Assembly: GCA_963675135.1 (NCBI GenBank)
Contig: OY776125.1
Location: forward strand, 22,060,565-22,124,564
DNA: 64,000 nt
Reading direction: 5' to 3'
DNA from: Galeopsis tetrahit
Taxonomy: Eukaryota > Streptophyta > Magnoliopsida > Lamiales > Lamiaceae
Part shown: positions 1 to 9,592 of the stretch, in pieces
How the letters are laid out: each line of letters starts with the position of its first letter
Numbering within the stretch: the stretch's first letter is position 1
Position numbers and translations under genes: made by a program
The notes under the pieces: generated by a model
What the model was told of the DNA's origin: nothing
Databases searched by the model: none
Seen by the model: the letters and a program-made list of their open reading frames with translations, nothing else

Positions 1-567
1 ATCACAACCCGGATACAAATCTTGATCGAGAAATTTGAGCATTTCATAAAACCGAAATGCTTCATCCGTCGGCTCCTCTTCTACATTTGAAGAACCGGCT
101 TCCATTATCATTGTTTGATACATATTGGGTTCTCCCTCCCCAAGTTGTTCTTCCCCACCAAACTGTTGTTCCCCACCGAACTGTTGTTCCCCACCAAATT
201 GTTGTTCAGTACTCGTGCCGGCATGATTACCATATATTTGTCTTTCATAGATACCAGCAGTGTAATAGTATAAAACTTGATCAAAGTTATAAGGCCAACG
301 TACTTCGCCGTGAAATGTCCAATTATAATAATTAACAGTGAAACCATTCTTCAGAACATGTACCAAAACCTCATCAATCGACTTAAATATTTTATTCTGA
401 CATTTTTTGGCATTACACGGACACTTGATACAATCCCCATGCATGTAATGTGGGTGGAGCTTTGCAAATTCAACAAATGACACAAGTTCATTGTAAAATT
501 CACTATTCACATTTCCTAAAATGAACCTAGGAGTTTCATACATCCATCGACGATCCGGCAAATCCAT
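1..567 (-). CDS. TNPD/TNP2-type CACTA transposase, N-terminal part
   Basis: The minus-strand frame opens with ATG at 567-565 and stays open to the window edge (189 codons). The first ~100 residues match the transposase-associated domain found at the N-terminus of plant TNP2 transposases. It has an opening W-M-Y motif, a DCIKCPCNAKKC cysteine cluster (about residues 48-59), and a GF-x-x-x-YYNWTFHGE block that normally precedes the catalytic part. Three tandem copies of a six-residue QQFGGE unit follow (nucleotides about 144-205), then an acidic stretch. The TNP2 catalytic core should lie to the left of position 1. The gene lies downstream of the TNPA-like gene on the same strand. Start choice: the ATG directly before the conserved domain. 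Confidence 0.8.
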   Translation of the reverse strand, partial: MDLPDRRWMYETPRFILGNVNSEFYNELVSFVEFAKLHPHYMHGDCIKCPCNAKKCQNKIFKSIDEVLVHVLKNGFTVNYYNWTFHGEVRWPYNFDQVLYYYTAGIYERQIYGNHAGTSTEQQFGGEQQFGGEQQFGGEEQLGEGEPNMYQTMIMEAGSSNVEEEPTDEAFRFYEMLKFLDQDLYPGCD

Positions 568-1264
568 CTGTTAAACATTTAACATAAAATTCTTACAAAC
601 ATCCAGAAAAATGCACAACTAAACTAAACTACACATATATAAAATGCACAATTAAAATACACAACTAAACTACAAATATATAAAATGCACAACTAAACTA
701 TAACAATATAAAATGCACAACTAAACTACAAAATTTAACCAAGTAAAAAAGGAAAACGTACCGAAATTTGCTTGCTCTCATACAATTTTTACAATTTCCA
801 CGATTTTTTTCGACTGAGTGAGAAAGGGGAAAAAAGCTTCTGTAAATATTACGCGCTACCGACGGATTTTGAAATTCCGTCGGTGCGTACATTTTGAATC
901 TACCGACGGATTCTGAAATTCCGTCGGTATGTTGCCGCCCAAAATTCCGTCGGTCGAGTACTTGGCCGACGGAATATCCGTCGGCAGACACTACCGACGG
1001 AGTTTTTATTTCCGTCGGTAACATTGGCGGAATAAAAAAAAAATCGAAAAAAAAAATTAAAAAATACTTTACTTTATACCAAAATCTAACGAAAAATTAT
1101 GTATTATGTATAAATTAAAAACAATAACATAAATAAACAATTCATTAACAAACAAGCATCAACCGAAATAAATATGTCCAACAGAATAATAAATAGTTCG
1201 ACAGAAAAATAAATAGTTCGATAGAAAAATAAATAGTTCGACAGAAAAATAAATAGTTCAAACA
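568..1264. other. CACTA-1 inter-gene spacer
   Basis: This is the noncoding spacer between the TNPD start and the TNPA-like stop. From about 600 to 740 it holds short degenerate repeats of a 'aaaatgcacaactaaacta' type unit. From 857 to 1020 it holds a block of CCGTCGG motifs (separate entry). From about 1165 to 1260 there are four near-repeats of 'aaaaataaatagttcgacag'. No further gene is seen. Confidence 0.6.
857..1020. repeat. Internal block of CCGACGGA...TCCGTCGGT inverted motifs
   Basis: Several short palindromic units (CCGACGGA, a 6-12 base spacer, TCCGTCGGT) are clustered here. They are the same motif found in the element's terminal arrays, but the block lies about 3 kb from the right end, between the two genes. 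A matching block occurs at 16951-17061 in copy 2, so it is a property of the family. Confidence 0.8.
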
Positions 1265-2919
1265 TCAACCATTATATGGTACAAAAAAGTCATCACCACC
1301 AATGAAATCATCCAAGCCGTCGTCTGCGGCTGCATCTGGATTTTGATCTGGAGCATTGAAAGGGGGAACTGAACCACCAACCGGAGCATCGAAAGGCGGA
1401 GGGGGAAATGGACCAACCGGAGCAGCGAAAGGCGGAGGAGGGGGGACGCTCATCACCTGTGCAAAGCATGTATCTATTTGATCCTGAGGCATCCCCAACG
1501 ATCGACCCATAGTGTCAGCCATCTGTCGGAAGTAGTGGTTCATCCAGTTGACCATGTTCGGGTCCGGAGGAGCAGCAGTGGAGGATACAGAGGCCTGCGA
1601 TGCACGCTGGGACGAACTGGACGACGCAGCTCTCACTGAGCGGCTCATCCGGCCAAGGCCAAGGACCCGTCCTCGATCAGCCGGGGCCTCCTCCAGGTAA
1701 ATCCGGTTAAGATCAGGCGGAGGGGCGGCGCTGGGCCCGGCTTCATCAGCAGAAGCCTGTGTCGTCGCCTCTGCAATCCTCCGGTTCACATTCAACTACA
1801 TAATTACAAAAATATTAAATTAATACATAGTTCAATACATTTAATTAATTAAATATTAAAAAACACATCACAGTTTAATTAAACTTACGTGAAGCTCAGT
1901 AGTGCGTCCATATGTGGACGTCTGCGAATCTCGATCAAACGGATGAAGAACGTTCAACCGATCCACGTGAGTGGGTTCACGCCCAAGATCCCGCTCCTAT
2001 TTTGTACCAAATGAGCATATAAAAATTATTTTATATAATATTATAATATAAATAATTGAAATAAATTTAGTGAACACTTACTAGAGCAATTGAGTGCTCA
2101 TACGCGGATCGGGCCCCCCCCCCGATGCCTTGACATCCCACCTCCCACATCACTTCTACGGTTGGCTCGAGCAGTTGCACACTTCCGCACGTACTCCGGG
2201 CTACTCCAATACGTGGTCAACGTGTTCCACACGTCGACTCCATCGTCCTCCCCCAACGTCGTCTGCTCCACGCCACGACTACGCCAAGCAGTCCTCCAGG
2301 TGTACATAATCTCATTATACCTAGACTGACATGAAGATTTCCAGAGCCTGTGGATATCGTTGTCCGAAAAAAACTCCCTATGCCAATAAGCATGTTTCTG
2401 CACATATTCGATCAGCATATTTATCAAATAATATATATAATAAATTGTTTATTAATATTTAATTGAATGCACTCAAATACCTGAAATTCCTCCCAGTATT
2501 CATCCTTTTTCGTCTGCGGCACCTTCAGCCAAGAGTAGGCATTCGCAGCAATCTTGCACTTAGTAATCACCTCAGTGCAAATCTTCGATATCTCATTACC
2601 AGGAAGTAAGCTGTGACATTATATATATATTAAGAAACAAACACATTATAAATTAAAAAACGTACAAAAATTGATGCTATTAAATATTGTTAAACCTTAT
2701 AATTATTTAATTAATTACTTACTGTACATTATCTTCAATCCATATTCTCAGTCTGGTTTCTCGGGCACGCGTGGGATGTCGACGAGCTGCCGACGACTGA
2801 GATGACGGCGGCGAATGCTGTGGAACGGATGCCGACGACGTCAACGTAGCAGGCTGAACAGGCCTAAGTGAGGTTCTCCTACGTCGAGATCCTGAGGCCC
2901 CACTAGCATCTTGACTCAT
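1265..2919 (-). CDS. TNPA-like gene (plant transposase_24 type), frameshifted
   Basis: Five exons on the minus strand: 2723-2919, 2481-2610, 2082-2397, 1889-1996 and 1265-1795, all with GT-AG introns and compatible phases except exon 3. Exon 1 starts with ATG (MSQDASGASGS). Exons 2-4 carry the Ptta/En/Spm domain: the YWSSPEYV...ANRRS block, an H-R-GG segment and E-R-D-L-GREPT. Exon 5 is proline/alanine rich with a conserved NWMNHYFRQMADTM segment and ends in an acidic tail. TNPA-type proteins bind the subterminal motifs of the element. In exon 3 a run of ten C (2114-2123) leaves the exon 316 bp long, while copy 2 has 318 bp there. The reading frame therefore breaks just before the end of the domain, by a real indel or a homopolymer sequencing error. 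All other exons are open. Confidence 0.75.
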
Positions 2920-3734
2920 CTATTTTAATAAATAAAATTTAAAAGTATAATAAATTAATCAATAATTAATATAGTAATGAAATCAATAATTTCCTAATTT
3001 AATTAATAACATTTTAGTAATTTAAGTCAATAATTTCCTAATTTAATCAATAACAAAATCACGTTACTAATGAAATAAATAATTTACCAAACTAATTAAT
3101 AATGACTTAATTTAAACAATAACAATAATTATTATATTAATCAAACCGTACAACACCCCTACTTATAAGAATAATTACTAATTTAATCAACAATAATAAC
3201 CTAGTTTAATTATAAGAATAATTACTAATTTAATCAACAATAATAACCTAGTTTAATTATCAAAACGAACTAACAAGAACTACATTATATATTTGAACTA
3301 ACATGCAATTTTTAATTACAATTAACCAATAAAAAACATATAATCCACGTACTAACATATATTTGAATTAATTATACATATATATTCATCAACTACGTAC
3401 ATGAAATTTTATACGAACTAACATGCAATTTATAATAATTCAATAACAGTTTTATAATAATTATAAACATGCAATTTATAATACAATAACTTAATTAAAA
3501 TTAATTAAGAATTTATAAAACGTACCGTTTAAATTGAAGAAAATTGGAGTAGATAATCGTTATGCCCTTTCTCGATCAATCCACGCACCACGCACAAGAA
3601 AATCCAATCCACGAGGAGAGAACAGGAGATGAACAGGGAGAGGGGGACGAAAGGAAATTTTTTTTTTTTCCTTATGAGGAATAAGGAGGAAGAACTGCCG
3701 AAGGCAGTTCTTATTTAAAAAAAAAAATTCTGGC
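2920..3734. other. CACTA-1 AT-rich region upstream of the TNPA-like gene
   Basis: Very AT-rich sequence with repeated aatttaat/aataat words and no coding potential. It matches 18878-19960 of copy 2 apart from the MITE inserted there. It should contain the promoter and 5' leader of the TNPA-like gene (read leftward), but no specific box can be called. Confidence 0.5.
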
Positions 3735-4081
3735 TACCGACGGATATTTCCGTCGGTAGCACGCGAATATTAATGACACGCGTCTTTTCCGTGGTATCCG
3801 AGGCGGTGAGTCAAAGCGGGTCGGCTACCGACGGATATTTTCCGTCGGCAGTCGAAATTTGAACGGCCGACGGAAATAATCCGTCGGGAAGTAAGGCTAA
3901 ACGACACCGTTTGGCCGCGAAACTGAATTCCGTCGGGAAGTCCGTCGGACGGTCCCGACGGATCTTGGATTCCGTCGGGAGTCAGTCGTTTCGAAAATTC
4001 CGTCGGCGATCCGTCGGGGCGGCCGACGGAATGGATTCCGTCGGTAGCCTTCCGTCGGCAAACTCCGTGTTTTTTGTAGTG
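3735..4081. repeat. Right subterminal repeat array and terminal inverted repeat of CACTA-1
   Basis: A dense array of CCGACGGA / TCCGTCGG units in both orientations begins at about 3735 and runs to the CACTACAAAAAA terminus (inverted) at 4070-4081. The same order of units and the intervening words (e.g. GTGGTATCCGAGGCGG, or GGTATCCGAGGCGG in copy 2) recur at 19962-20297. Confidence 0.85.
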
Positions 4082-4084
4082 AGA

Positions 4085-5255
4085 AGTTTCAAGATTATTT
4101 GTAAACTCATAGGTAAATAATCTACAAAATTAATATTCTCACTATATCATTTTATTTTTAAAATTATTACTCATTTTAATCTATATTCTTCCCTACATCT
4201 CACTAAATTCTTTTTAACACCACATTAAATTTCTTTTATATCTCACTAAATCACCAAAAATACTCCTCATTTATTTGACCCCACACCTCACTAAATTCAC
4301 ATTTCTTAAAAAGTGAACTTGTCAAACGTATTCAAGTCATTACGGGCCGGAGGGAATATATTTTAAGTTATACATTTGTCTAATAATTTTAACACCGTTT
4401 CACATATTATGAGTCGGAACAATCAAAATTAATTTTCTTTGAAACATAACAAAAATCGTTAAATTTAAATTAATGAAATGAGATATTATAAAATTTATAA
4501 TGAATTAAATATAATATTATTTTATCTTTATATTAATGTAAATCGGGCCCCCAATCTAAAATTTCTGGCTCCGTCAGTGTTCATAATGTACTGAAAAATG
4601 TGTTACGACGTGAACACCTTTTATATTACTATCATATAAAACAATCACGTGTTATTACATTAAACAAGGTGTATGTGATACTAAAGTCTACAACTATGTA
4701 ACTTATAATACATATTTGTTTTTATACCAATACAAATTCGGAAATGAAATTCTTTCTTTTAGAAAACTGTCTTTTGTAGTAAAGCTAGATTGAGACGTGA
4801 AAGTCAAAGGTACAAAACAAATTCTAAAATTGAGTGGGCACCCGTTCCAAACACAGTCATGACTGCGAAACACCGCCAACAAAATAATCCAAAATGGTCT
4901 GCTTTGATAACAAGTATAAATAACCTTTACGGATTATATTTTTCTCCAGTGTTTTTGTAACAATATCGTAACACTTATTTTTTCAAAAGTAAAATTAAAA
5001 TTAAAAAAATTGAAAAGGTTTTCTGTAATAAGTTTTCACCATAAAATTTTAATTTATTGATTAATACATTTTAGTAGTTTAATTAATATACTATAGCATT
5101 AAACTAATTCTCCTTAATATTACGACTAATGCATATAGCTAATTTAAGTGATACTCTTTAATAGTGTTACAACTAATAAATAACAGTAATTTAAAAGGAT
5201 ATTCTTTATCATTACTACTAATTTCTTTAAGTAATTTAAAGTGATACTTTTTAGC
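4085..5255. other. AT-rich intergenic DNA with a MITE-related piece
   Basis: No gene is seen. 4136-4365 contains repeated 'atctcactaaat' type words and ends in a cggagggaata sequence typical of Stowaway-like termini. The same words recur, inverted, at about 7430-7620. The rest is unannotated AT-rich sequence. Confidence 0.4.
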
Positions 5256-5263
5256 ATTACAAC

Positions 5264-5970
5264 CAGGGACCAGGGGCGGACTCACGTGTTGGGTGGGGTG
5301 GCCATGGCCTCCCTCAACTTTTTTTTTTTATAATATATATATACTACTCGTAATTATTAAATTAATTAATTAATAAATCAATTGGTTTTGTTATAAATAA
5401 ACCTATTTCCTAGTTATTAATTGGACTACTAATTAAATGGTTTTCCACTTTTTAAGTAACGGTTGTTACTCAAATCATAATATTAAAATATACTTTAATT
5501 TCTTGTATTTTAATTATATAAATTAATAATTTTCTAGAAGGTCACTATCAAATATTAGTATATATTTTTATTGACAAATTCTTATATACAATTGAATTTC
5601 AAGTGTTTTTAATATATTTTTAATTATTCAATTGAATTTCGATCTACCAACCTAGTTAAAATTGAACCATGTAAACGTGTCTCATTTTAATTCTTTATAT
5701 TTTATGATTTGAATTTTAATTCTTTATATTTTATGATTTGAATTAGGGATTACGGAGTATAATTTATTTTTTACTAGTTAAGTTTTCTTTTCTCGTTTTA
5801 ACAAGTTCACTACACAAGTAGCAAAAACACATTATAAGGTTTGAGATATTTATGTATTTTGATATAATTAACAGTGAAAAAAGATTATAACTATAGAATA
5901 TTTAAATTTTATTAATGAACATATAAAATTGGCCCCCCTCAGTTTTAATTCCATCCTGGGATCCGCCCGG
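5264..5970. mobile_element. Non-autonomous hAT-like element, 707 bp
   Basis: The element is flanked by exact 8-bp direct repeats ATTACAAC (5256-5263 and 5971-5978), the duplication length of hAT transposons. The ends are imperfect inverted repeats: left CAGGGACCAGGGGCGGA, right (inverse) CCGGGCGGATCCCAGGA. The subterminal regions also pair (ggggtggccatgg at the left, ttggcccccct at the right). There is no coding sequence inside, so it would need a transposase in trans. Confidence 0.65.
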
Positions 5971-6241
5971 ATTACAACTGATACATTTCAATAATTTAAA
6001 TGATTTTTCTTTTATATGACTTGATTAATATATTTCAATAATTAAAGCTATACATTATTAATTAATAACTTTCAACATTTGAAACTGATTCATACAACAA
6101 TTTGTTAAAAAGTTGCAATATTTATTTATTTATTTTCCTCAATATGAACTTTAGCATATCAAGAAGCAACATGTATATACAAATACGAAATAACAGGCAA
6201 CAAATCAATTCAAATAATAATTATTAAAAAAAAAATCCGAT

Positions 6242-7087
6242 TCATTTACGAGAAAAACCAAAGCCATTAGCCAGCGCGTGGACGGCGGGATTAAAAGCTA
6301 GCCGGCCCAAAATCCCCTGCTTGTACGGTAAAAACGTTTTCTTCTTCAGATCTTGTGAAACCGCCCGGTTCATTGTGTAGTGCAGCTCGTGAGCCGAAAC
6401 ATGTCCCCTTTTTATCGAACCGGATCGTGATCCGGGGCTCTCCACCGCGCGGAAGCTCGACCGCCTCATAGCGGCGGCCGTGTACTTCTTCAAGGGGTCT
6501 TTATCAGCGGCGCGTCCCTCCGACGCGCTGCGAAACAAGAAAAGGTCCATCAGCTTCCATTTCTTCTCCTCTTTCGTAGTCTCTGCCATATACGGTTCAT
6601 CTCTTAACGGAGAAAGCGACCGCGCCGCCCTATGTCTCGACGCAGCTACACCTCTTTCTCTCCCCCTCGGCGGCGGCGCCACCACTTCCGCGGCGTTCCG
6701 AGCTCCAACGGCAAAAGGGTCCTCAAATCCTCTGTTCTTGCGTCGAGATGTCACGTTTTCATTGATCGCCGGCGGCGGAGGCGGCTTCAGGGGCTTGATA
6801 ACGCCGCCGTCAAAGAGCTCTTCAGCGGAGAGTGAGGCGGTTTCCCAATCTTGGCTGAGGTCAAATACAAAATCATCTCCATTCACCGGCGATTTCGGGG
6901 TGCCGGGCTTTACTTCCCAGGCAAATGGCACGGTGGCGGAGGATTCACCGTCGTCGGCGGCGGCGATGGAGAATTGGTGAAAGTGTGTGTAGAATTGGGA
7001 GAGATGAGAAGGGCTGGTTGGGGCACTGAAATAGTATTCCCTTTTGGAATCAAAATCGGGGTTTTGAGAAGGGATCATGACCGCCAT
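6242..7087 (-). CDS. DUF1645 family protein
   Basis: Single-exon gene of 281 residues. The family signature runs the full length: an N-terminal FSAPTSP motif (about residues 21-27), VPFAWEVKPGTPKSP (53-67), SAEELFDGGVIKPLKPPP (about 87-104), KWKLMDLFLFRSASEGRA (about 176-193), DPLKKY, and near the C-terminus SAHELHYTMNRAVS, then KKKTFLPYKQG. Plant DUF1645 proteins are mostly uncharacterised; a rice member has been linked to stress tolerance and grain length. The protein is basic and serine/proline rich, with no signal peptide or membrane segment. The start is the first ATG; a second, in-frame ATG lies three codons later. The gene is GC-richer than its surroundings, as expected of a real coding exon between AT-rich repeats. 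Length fits the family, with no breaks. Confidence 0.92.
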   Translation of the reverse strand: MAVMIPSQNPDFDSKREYYFSAPTSPSHLSQFYTHFHQFSIAAADDGESSATVPFAWEVKPGTPKSPVNGDDFVFDLSQDWETASLSAEELFDGGVIKPLKPPPPPAINENVTSRRKNRGFEDPFAVGARNAAEVVAPPPRGRERGVAASRHRAARSLSPLRDEPYMAETTKEEKKWKLMDLFLFRSASEGRAADKDPLKKYTAAAMRRSSFRAVESPGSRSGSIKRGHVSAHELHYTMNRAVSQDLKKKTFLPYKQGILGRLAFNPAVHALANGFGFSRK

Positions 7088-7136
7088 TTTAATTCCTACA
7101 CCTTAAAATTCTCTCTAACTGGATTTTGATATACAA

Positions 7137-7151
7137 ATTTATATATATAAC
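7137..7151 (-). promoter_or_regulatory. Possible TATA box of the DUF1645 gene
   Basis: A TATATATATAA-type stretch read on the minus strand lies about 50 bp upstream of the ATG at 7087. That would give a short 5' leader of about 25 nt. The region is AT-rich, so the assignment is weak. Confidence 0.3.
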
Positions 7152-7408
7152 GTAGGAAAGAGAAATAAGAGAGAGGAGGTTAATTGAATAGATTAAGAAA
7201 GCCGCCTTCTATTACTTGTATGAGATTGGATTTTTGTCAATATATATTATGATGTTTGTTTTGCATGAGAATGACCCACAAATGTCGTACTCTAATTAAT
7301 TAACTTGGAGTAAAAGGTTACTATAGACATGCATGCGTATTTACTTTCAAGTTCCATCATCTAAATCTGATGTGAAATGATCTAACAACTCATACGATTA
7401 GAGCAACT

Positions 7409-7625
7409 CAGGAGTACTATTAATTTTGTAGTACTAATGTTTTGTACTATTAAGAAAATTGAATTTAGTGTTTGTTGAGGTAAATAGTTAAAAGGCTAGG
7501 AGAGGTATTTTAGTTGTAAAATGAATTTAGCGAGGTGTAAAAAAAATTTGGTGAGATGTAGAGGAAAAAAGGGTTTAAAATGATAATTTTGAAAATAAAA
7601 TGATTTTGTCAGAGTATTATTTTAT
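7409..7625. repeat. MITE-like repeat related (inverted) to 4136-4365
   Basis: Shares ordered words with 4136-4365 when reversed (acatctcaccaaatt, cacctcgctaaattcatttt, tcattttattttcaaaattat). The two regions look like members of one small repeat family in opposite orientation. Ends and target duplication could not be fixed. Confidence 0.35.
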
Positions 7626-7650
7626 GGGTCATTTTCATATTAGGAGTGTG

Positions 7651-8455
7651 GCAAGACGGTTAAGTTATGTGAGAGCGATTTAGAATTTGAGAGCCTCTCT
7701 CACACACAGTGAGAGTGCGATTTCACACACATCTCACGATTTCCTCACCTTTTGTTGTTCATCTGATTCCATTTGTTGGGGATTCTTAGTTGTTTAGGAT
7801 TGGAATGATGTTCTTTCTCAAATTCCGGCGGTTTTTCCTTTATTTTGTTTAATTGATCGATAGCACGTTGGATTTGAGCAACGGTTTGTTGCGATTTATA
7901 ACTGCTCACTTTTTTTAGCTCGACTTTGGTTCTCGGCGTGCTCGGTTGCTCCAACGACTGTGGATTGAGCCGATTTTCGTCCGGTTCTCGTCAATTTCGT
8001 TTGATTGAGGTGTGGATTTAAGTTATCGACTGTTAATTTTCTGATCGATCAACACATGGTGAAGGTGCGATTTCACGCACTTGTAGCTCAACTGTGTTTC
8101 TTGTCGTGATTTTTGACAGTTTTTTCCTCGAGTTTCGTGAGTTCGGCCGACGATCTTTTGACGATTTTCCTCTCCTCGCTTGAGAGTTCGCTTCACTCTC
8201 CTCGTTTGAGAGTTAGTTTTAGCATGGAAGATCAACTTCGTGATTTGTCTATGGAAGAAGAAGAAGAAGAGAGAACCGATTCTTGATCCTGCCTGGGTCA
8301 CTGCCTTGTTGGGCGATTCTTGACGATCATGCAGTTAAGTTTACTTGTATTTTTTTTTACTTTAAACTTTGCTTTGTTGTATAGGGAAGTGTATCCTTGA
8401 CTTTGGTATGCTCTTTTTTTTTTTTTCTCTTTTATGCAACATACCTTTTATTGTC
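7651..8455. mobile_element. Candidate 0.8-kb insertion flanked by 15-bp direct repeats
   Basis: CATATTAGGAGTGTG occurs exactly at 7636-7650 and again at 8456-8470, like a target-site duplication of the size made by LINE-type retroposition. Inside are two related words, gtgagagtgcgatttcacac (7710-7729) and gtgaaggtgcgatttcacgc (8060-8079), and two T-runs near the right end. No open coding frame is convincing. It could be a retroposed transcript or an unclassified element. There is no poly(A) directly next to the repeat, which weakens the retroposon reading. Confidence 0.4.
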
Positions 8456-8801
8456 CATATTAGGAGTGTGTACAACTAATTTTGAAACATCGCAATAAAA
8501 ACAGTGTGCAGGTAATCACGGAACAAAATGAATACTGTACTTATTTTGGGTCGTGATATTTTTTGAAATAGTAATTTTTTCTGTCCAAATTTTGTATATA
8601 TAAAAATTCATTTACACGGATTTTAAAAACTATTGATTGTTTATGTATAATGTAGATGTATTGAATAATATTGTGAGAGATTCACTCATAAATAAAGTGA
8701 TTGTATATAATAAAGTGAATGGGAATTTGAATAAATATTAAGTGATGGTTTGGAGAGAGTGATGATAATAAAACATTATTTTTATTTTGAGACATATTAT
8801 A

Positions 8802-9041
8802 CTCCCCCGTCTCACAATAACTTTCACATTTTTCTTTTCAAAACGTCACACAATAACTTTCACACCCTTAAAATGAAAAATTCTTTATAAACGTCACCCT
8901 CATAATATTCTCAATTTTGTACAAATGTCATCACTTTCATATATAACAATTTACAAATTATCCCTTAAAACTTCACTCATTATTACACTTTTTTAATATA
9001 TATGTCCATCTATCTATAAAAATTATTATGGGACGGTGGGG
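8802..9041. mobile_element. Stowaway-like MITE, 240 bp
   Basis: Imperfect terminal inverted repeats (CTCCCCCGTCTCACAATAA at the left; inverse of the right end CCCCACCGTCCCATAATAA) flanked by TA on both sides, the target preference of Tc1/mariner MITEs. There are two internal copies of 'cacaataactttcaca' and no coding capacity. Confidence 0.7.
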
Positions 9042-9254
9042 TACTAATATGAATATTTGCATAAGAGAATTATTCTCATGAATATATTTTTCACCAATGC
9101 ACGTAATACATCATGTGAAACGAGCATGGGCGGATATTAGGATATATAGCTGACCCGCACTGGGCCAAGCCTAGAACAATAACCTATATTACTATATAAT
9201 ATACCTTGATTCATGAGTTTCCCTCAAAATACTTATAGACACTACAAAAAACGC

Positions 9255-9510
9255 GCCTTTTACCGACGGGAATTTCGACGGAATGGCGGTCGGTAACCGT
9301 GTTTACCGACGAAAATATCGACGAAATTTTTCAGTCGGTGCTAGCCTCGTCGGTAAGGCCTACCGACGGAAAATTTTATTTCGTCGGTAGTAACGACGGA
9401 TTCCTGACGGACATAAACAGTCGAGTCTACCGACGGATATCATTCCGTCGGTAACACGGATGACCCGTTTTCAAATCGGGTCTGTATTCCGTCGGCAATT
9501 CCGTCGGTAA
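9255..9510. repeat. Left subterminal repeat array of CACTA-2 (first part)
   Basis: Repeated TACCGACGGA / TTCCGTCGGTA units in both orientations. The array is interrupted by the LINE and resumes at 15061-15210, so the two parts were once contiguous. Confidence 0.85.
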
Positions 9511-9592
9511 GGTGAATAAAAATATTTTTTTTTTTTACAAGAAAGAAAGCTCAAATACATTTTCAAATCAAAACACGAGCTTCCTCTCTAAC

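Larger units (their letters stand above)
1..4081 (-). mobile_element. CACTA (En/Spm) DNA transposon, copy 1, right part
   Basis: The right terminus reads ...TTTTTTGTAGTG (inverse of CACTACAAAAAA) and ends at 4081. It is followed by AGA, a plausible 3-bp target duplication; the left terminus lies outside the window. The terminal 350 bases are packed with inverted and direct copies of a short CCGTCGG motif, the subterminal binding-site architecture expected of CACTA elements. Inside are two minus-strand genes: a TNPD-type transposase cut off by the window edge, and a five-exon TNPA-like gene. Copy 2 (9240-20297) is clearly homologous across the TNPA gene and right end. Read on the gene strand, the TNPA-like gene precedes TNPD. 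Confidence 0.9.

Noticed and set aside
3735..4081. Regularly spaced short palindromes resembling a CRISPR array
   Set aside because: The units are subterminal CCGTCGG motifs of a plant CACTA element. Spacing and orientation vary, and the terminus and coding content identify the transposon.
6480..6980. 166-codon frame opposite the DUF1645 gene
   Set aside because: Shadow of the GC-rich real gene on the minus strand; no family motifs.
7745..8301. Two short minus-strand frames (69 and 92 codons)
   Set aside because: No motifs, basic low-complexity composition, inside the candidate insertion; not supported as genes.
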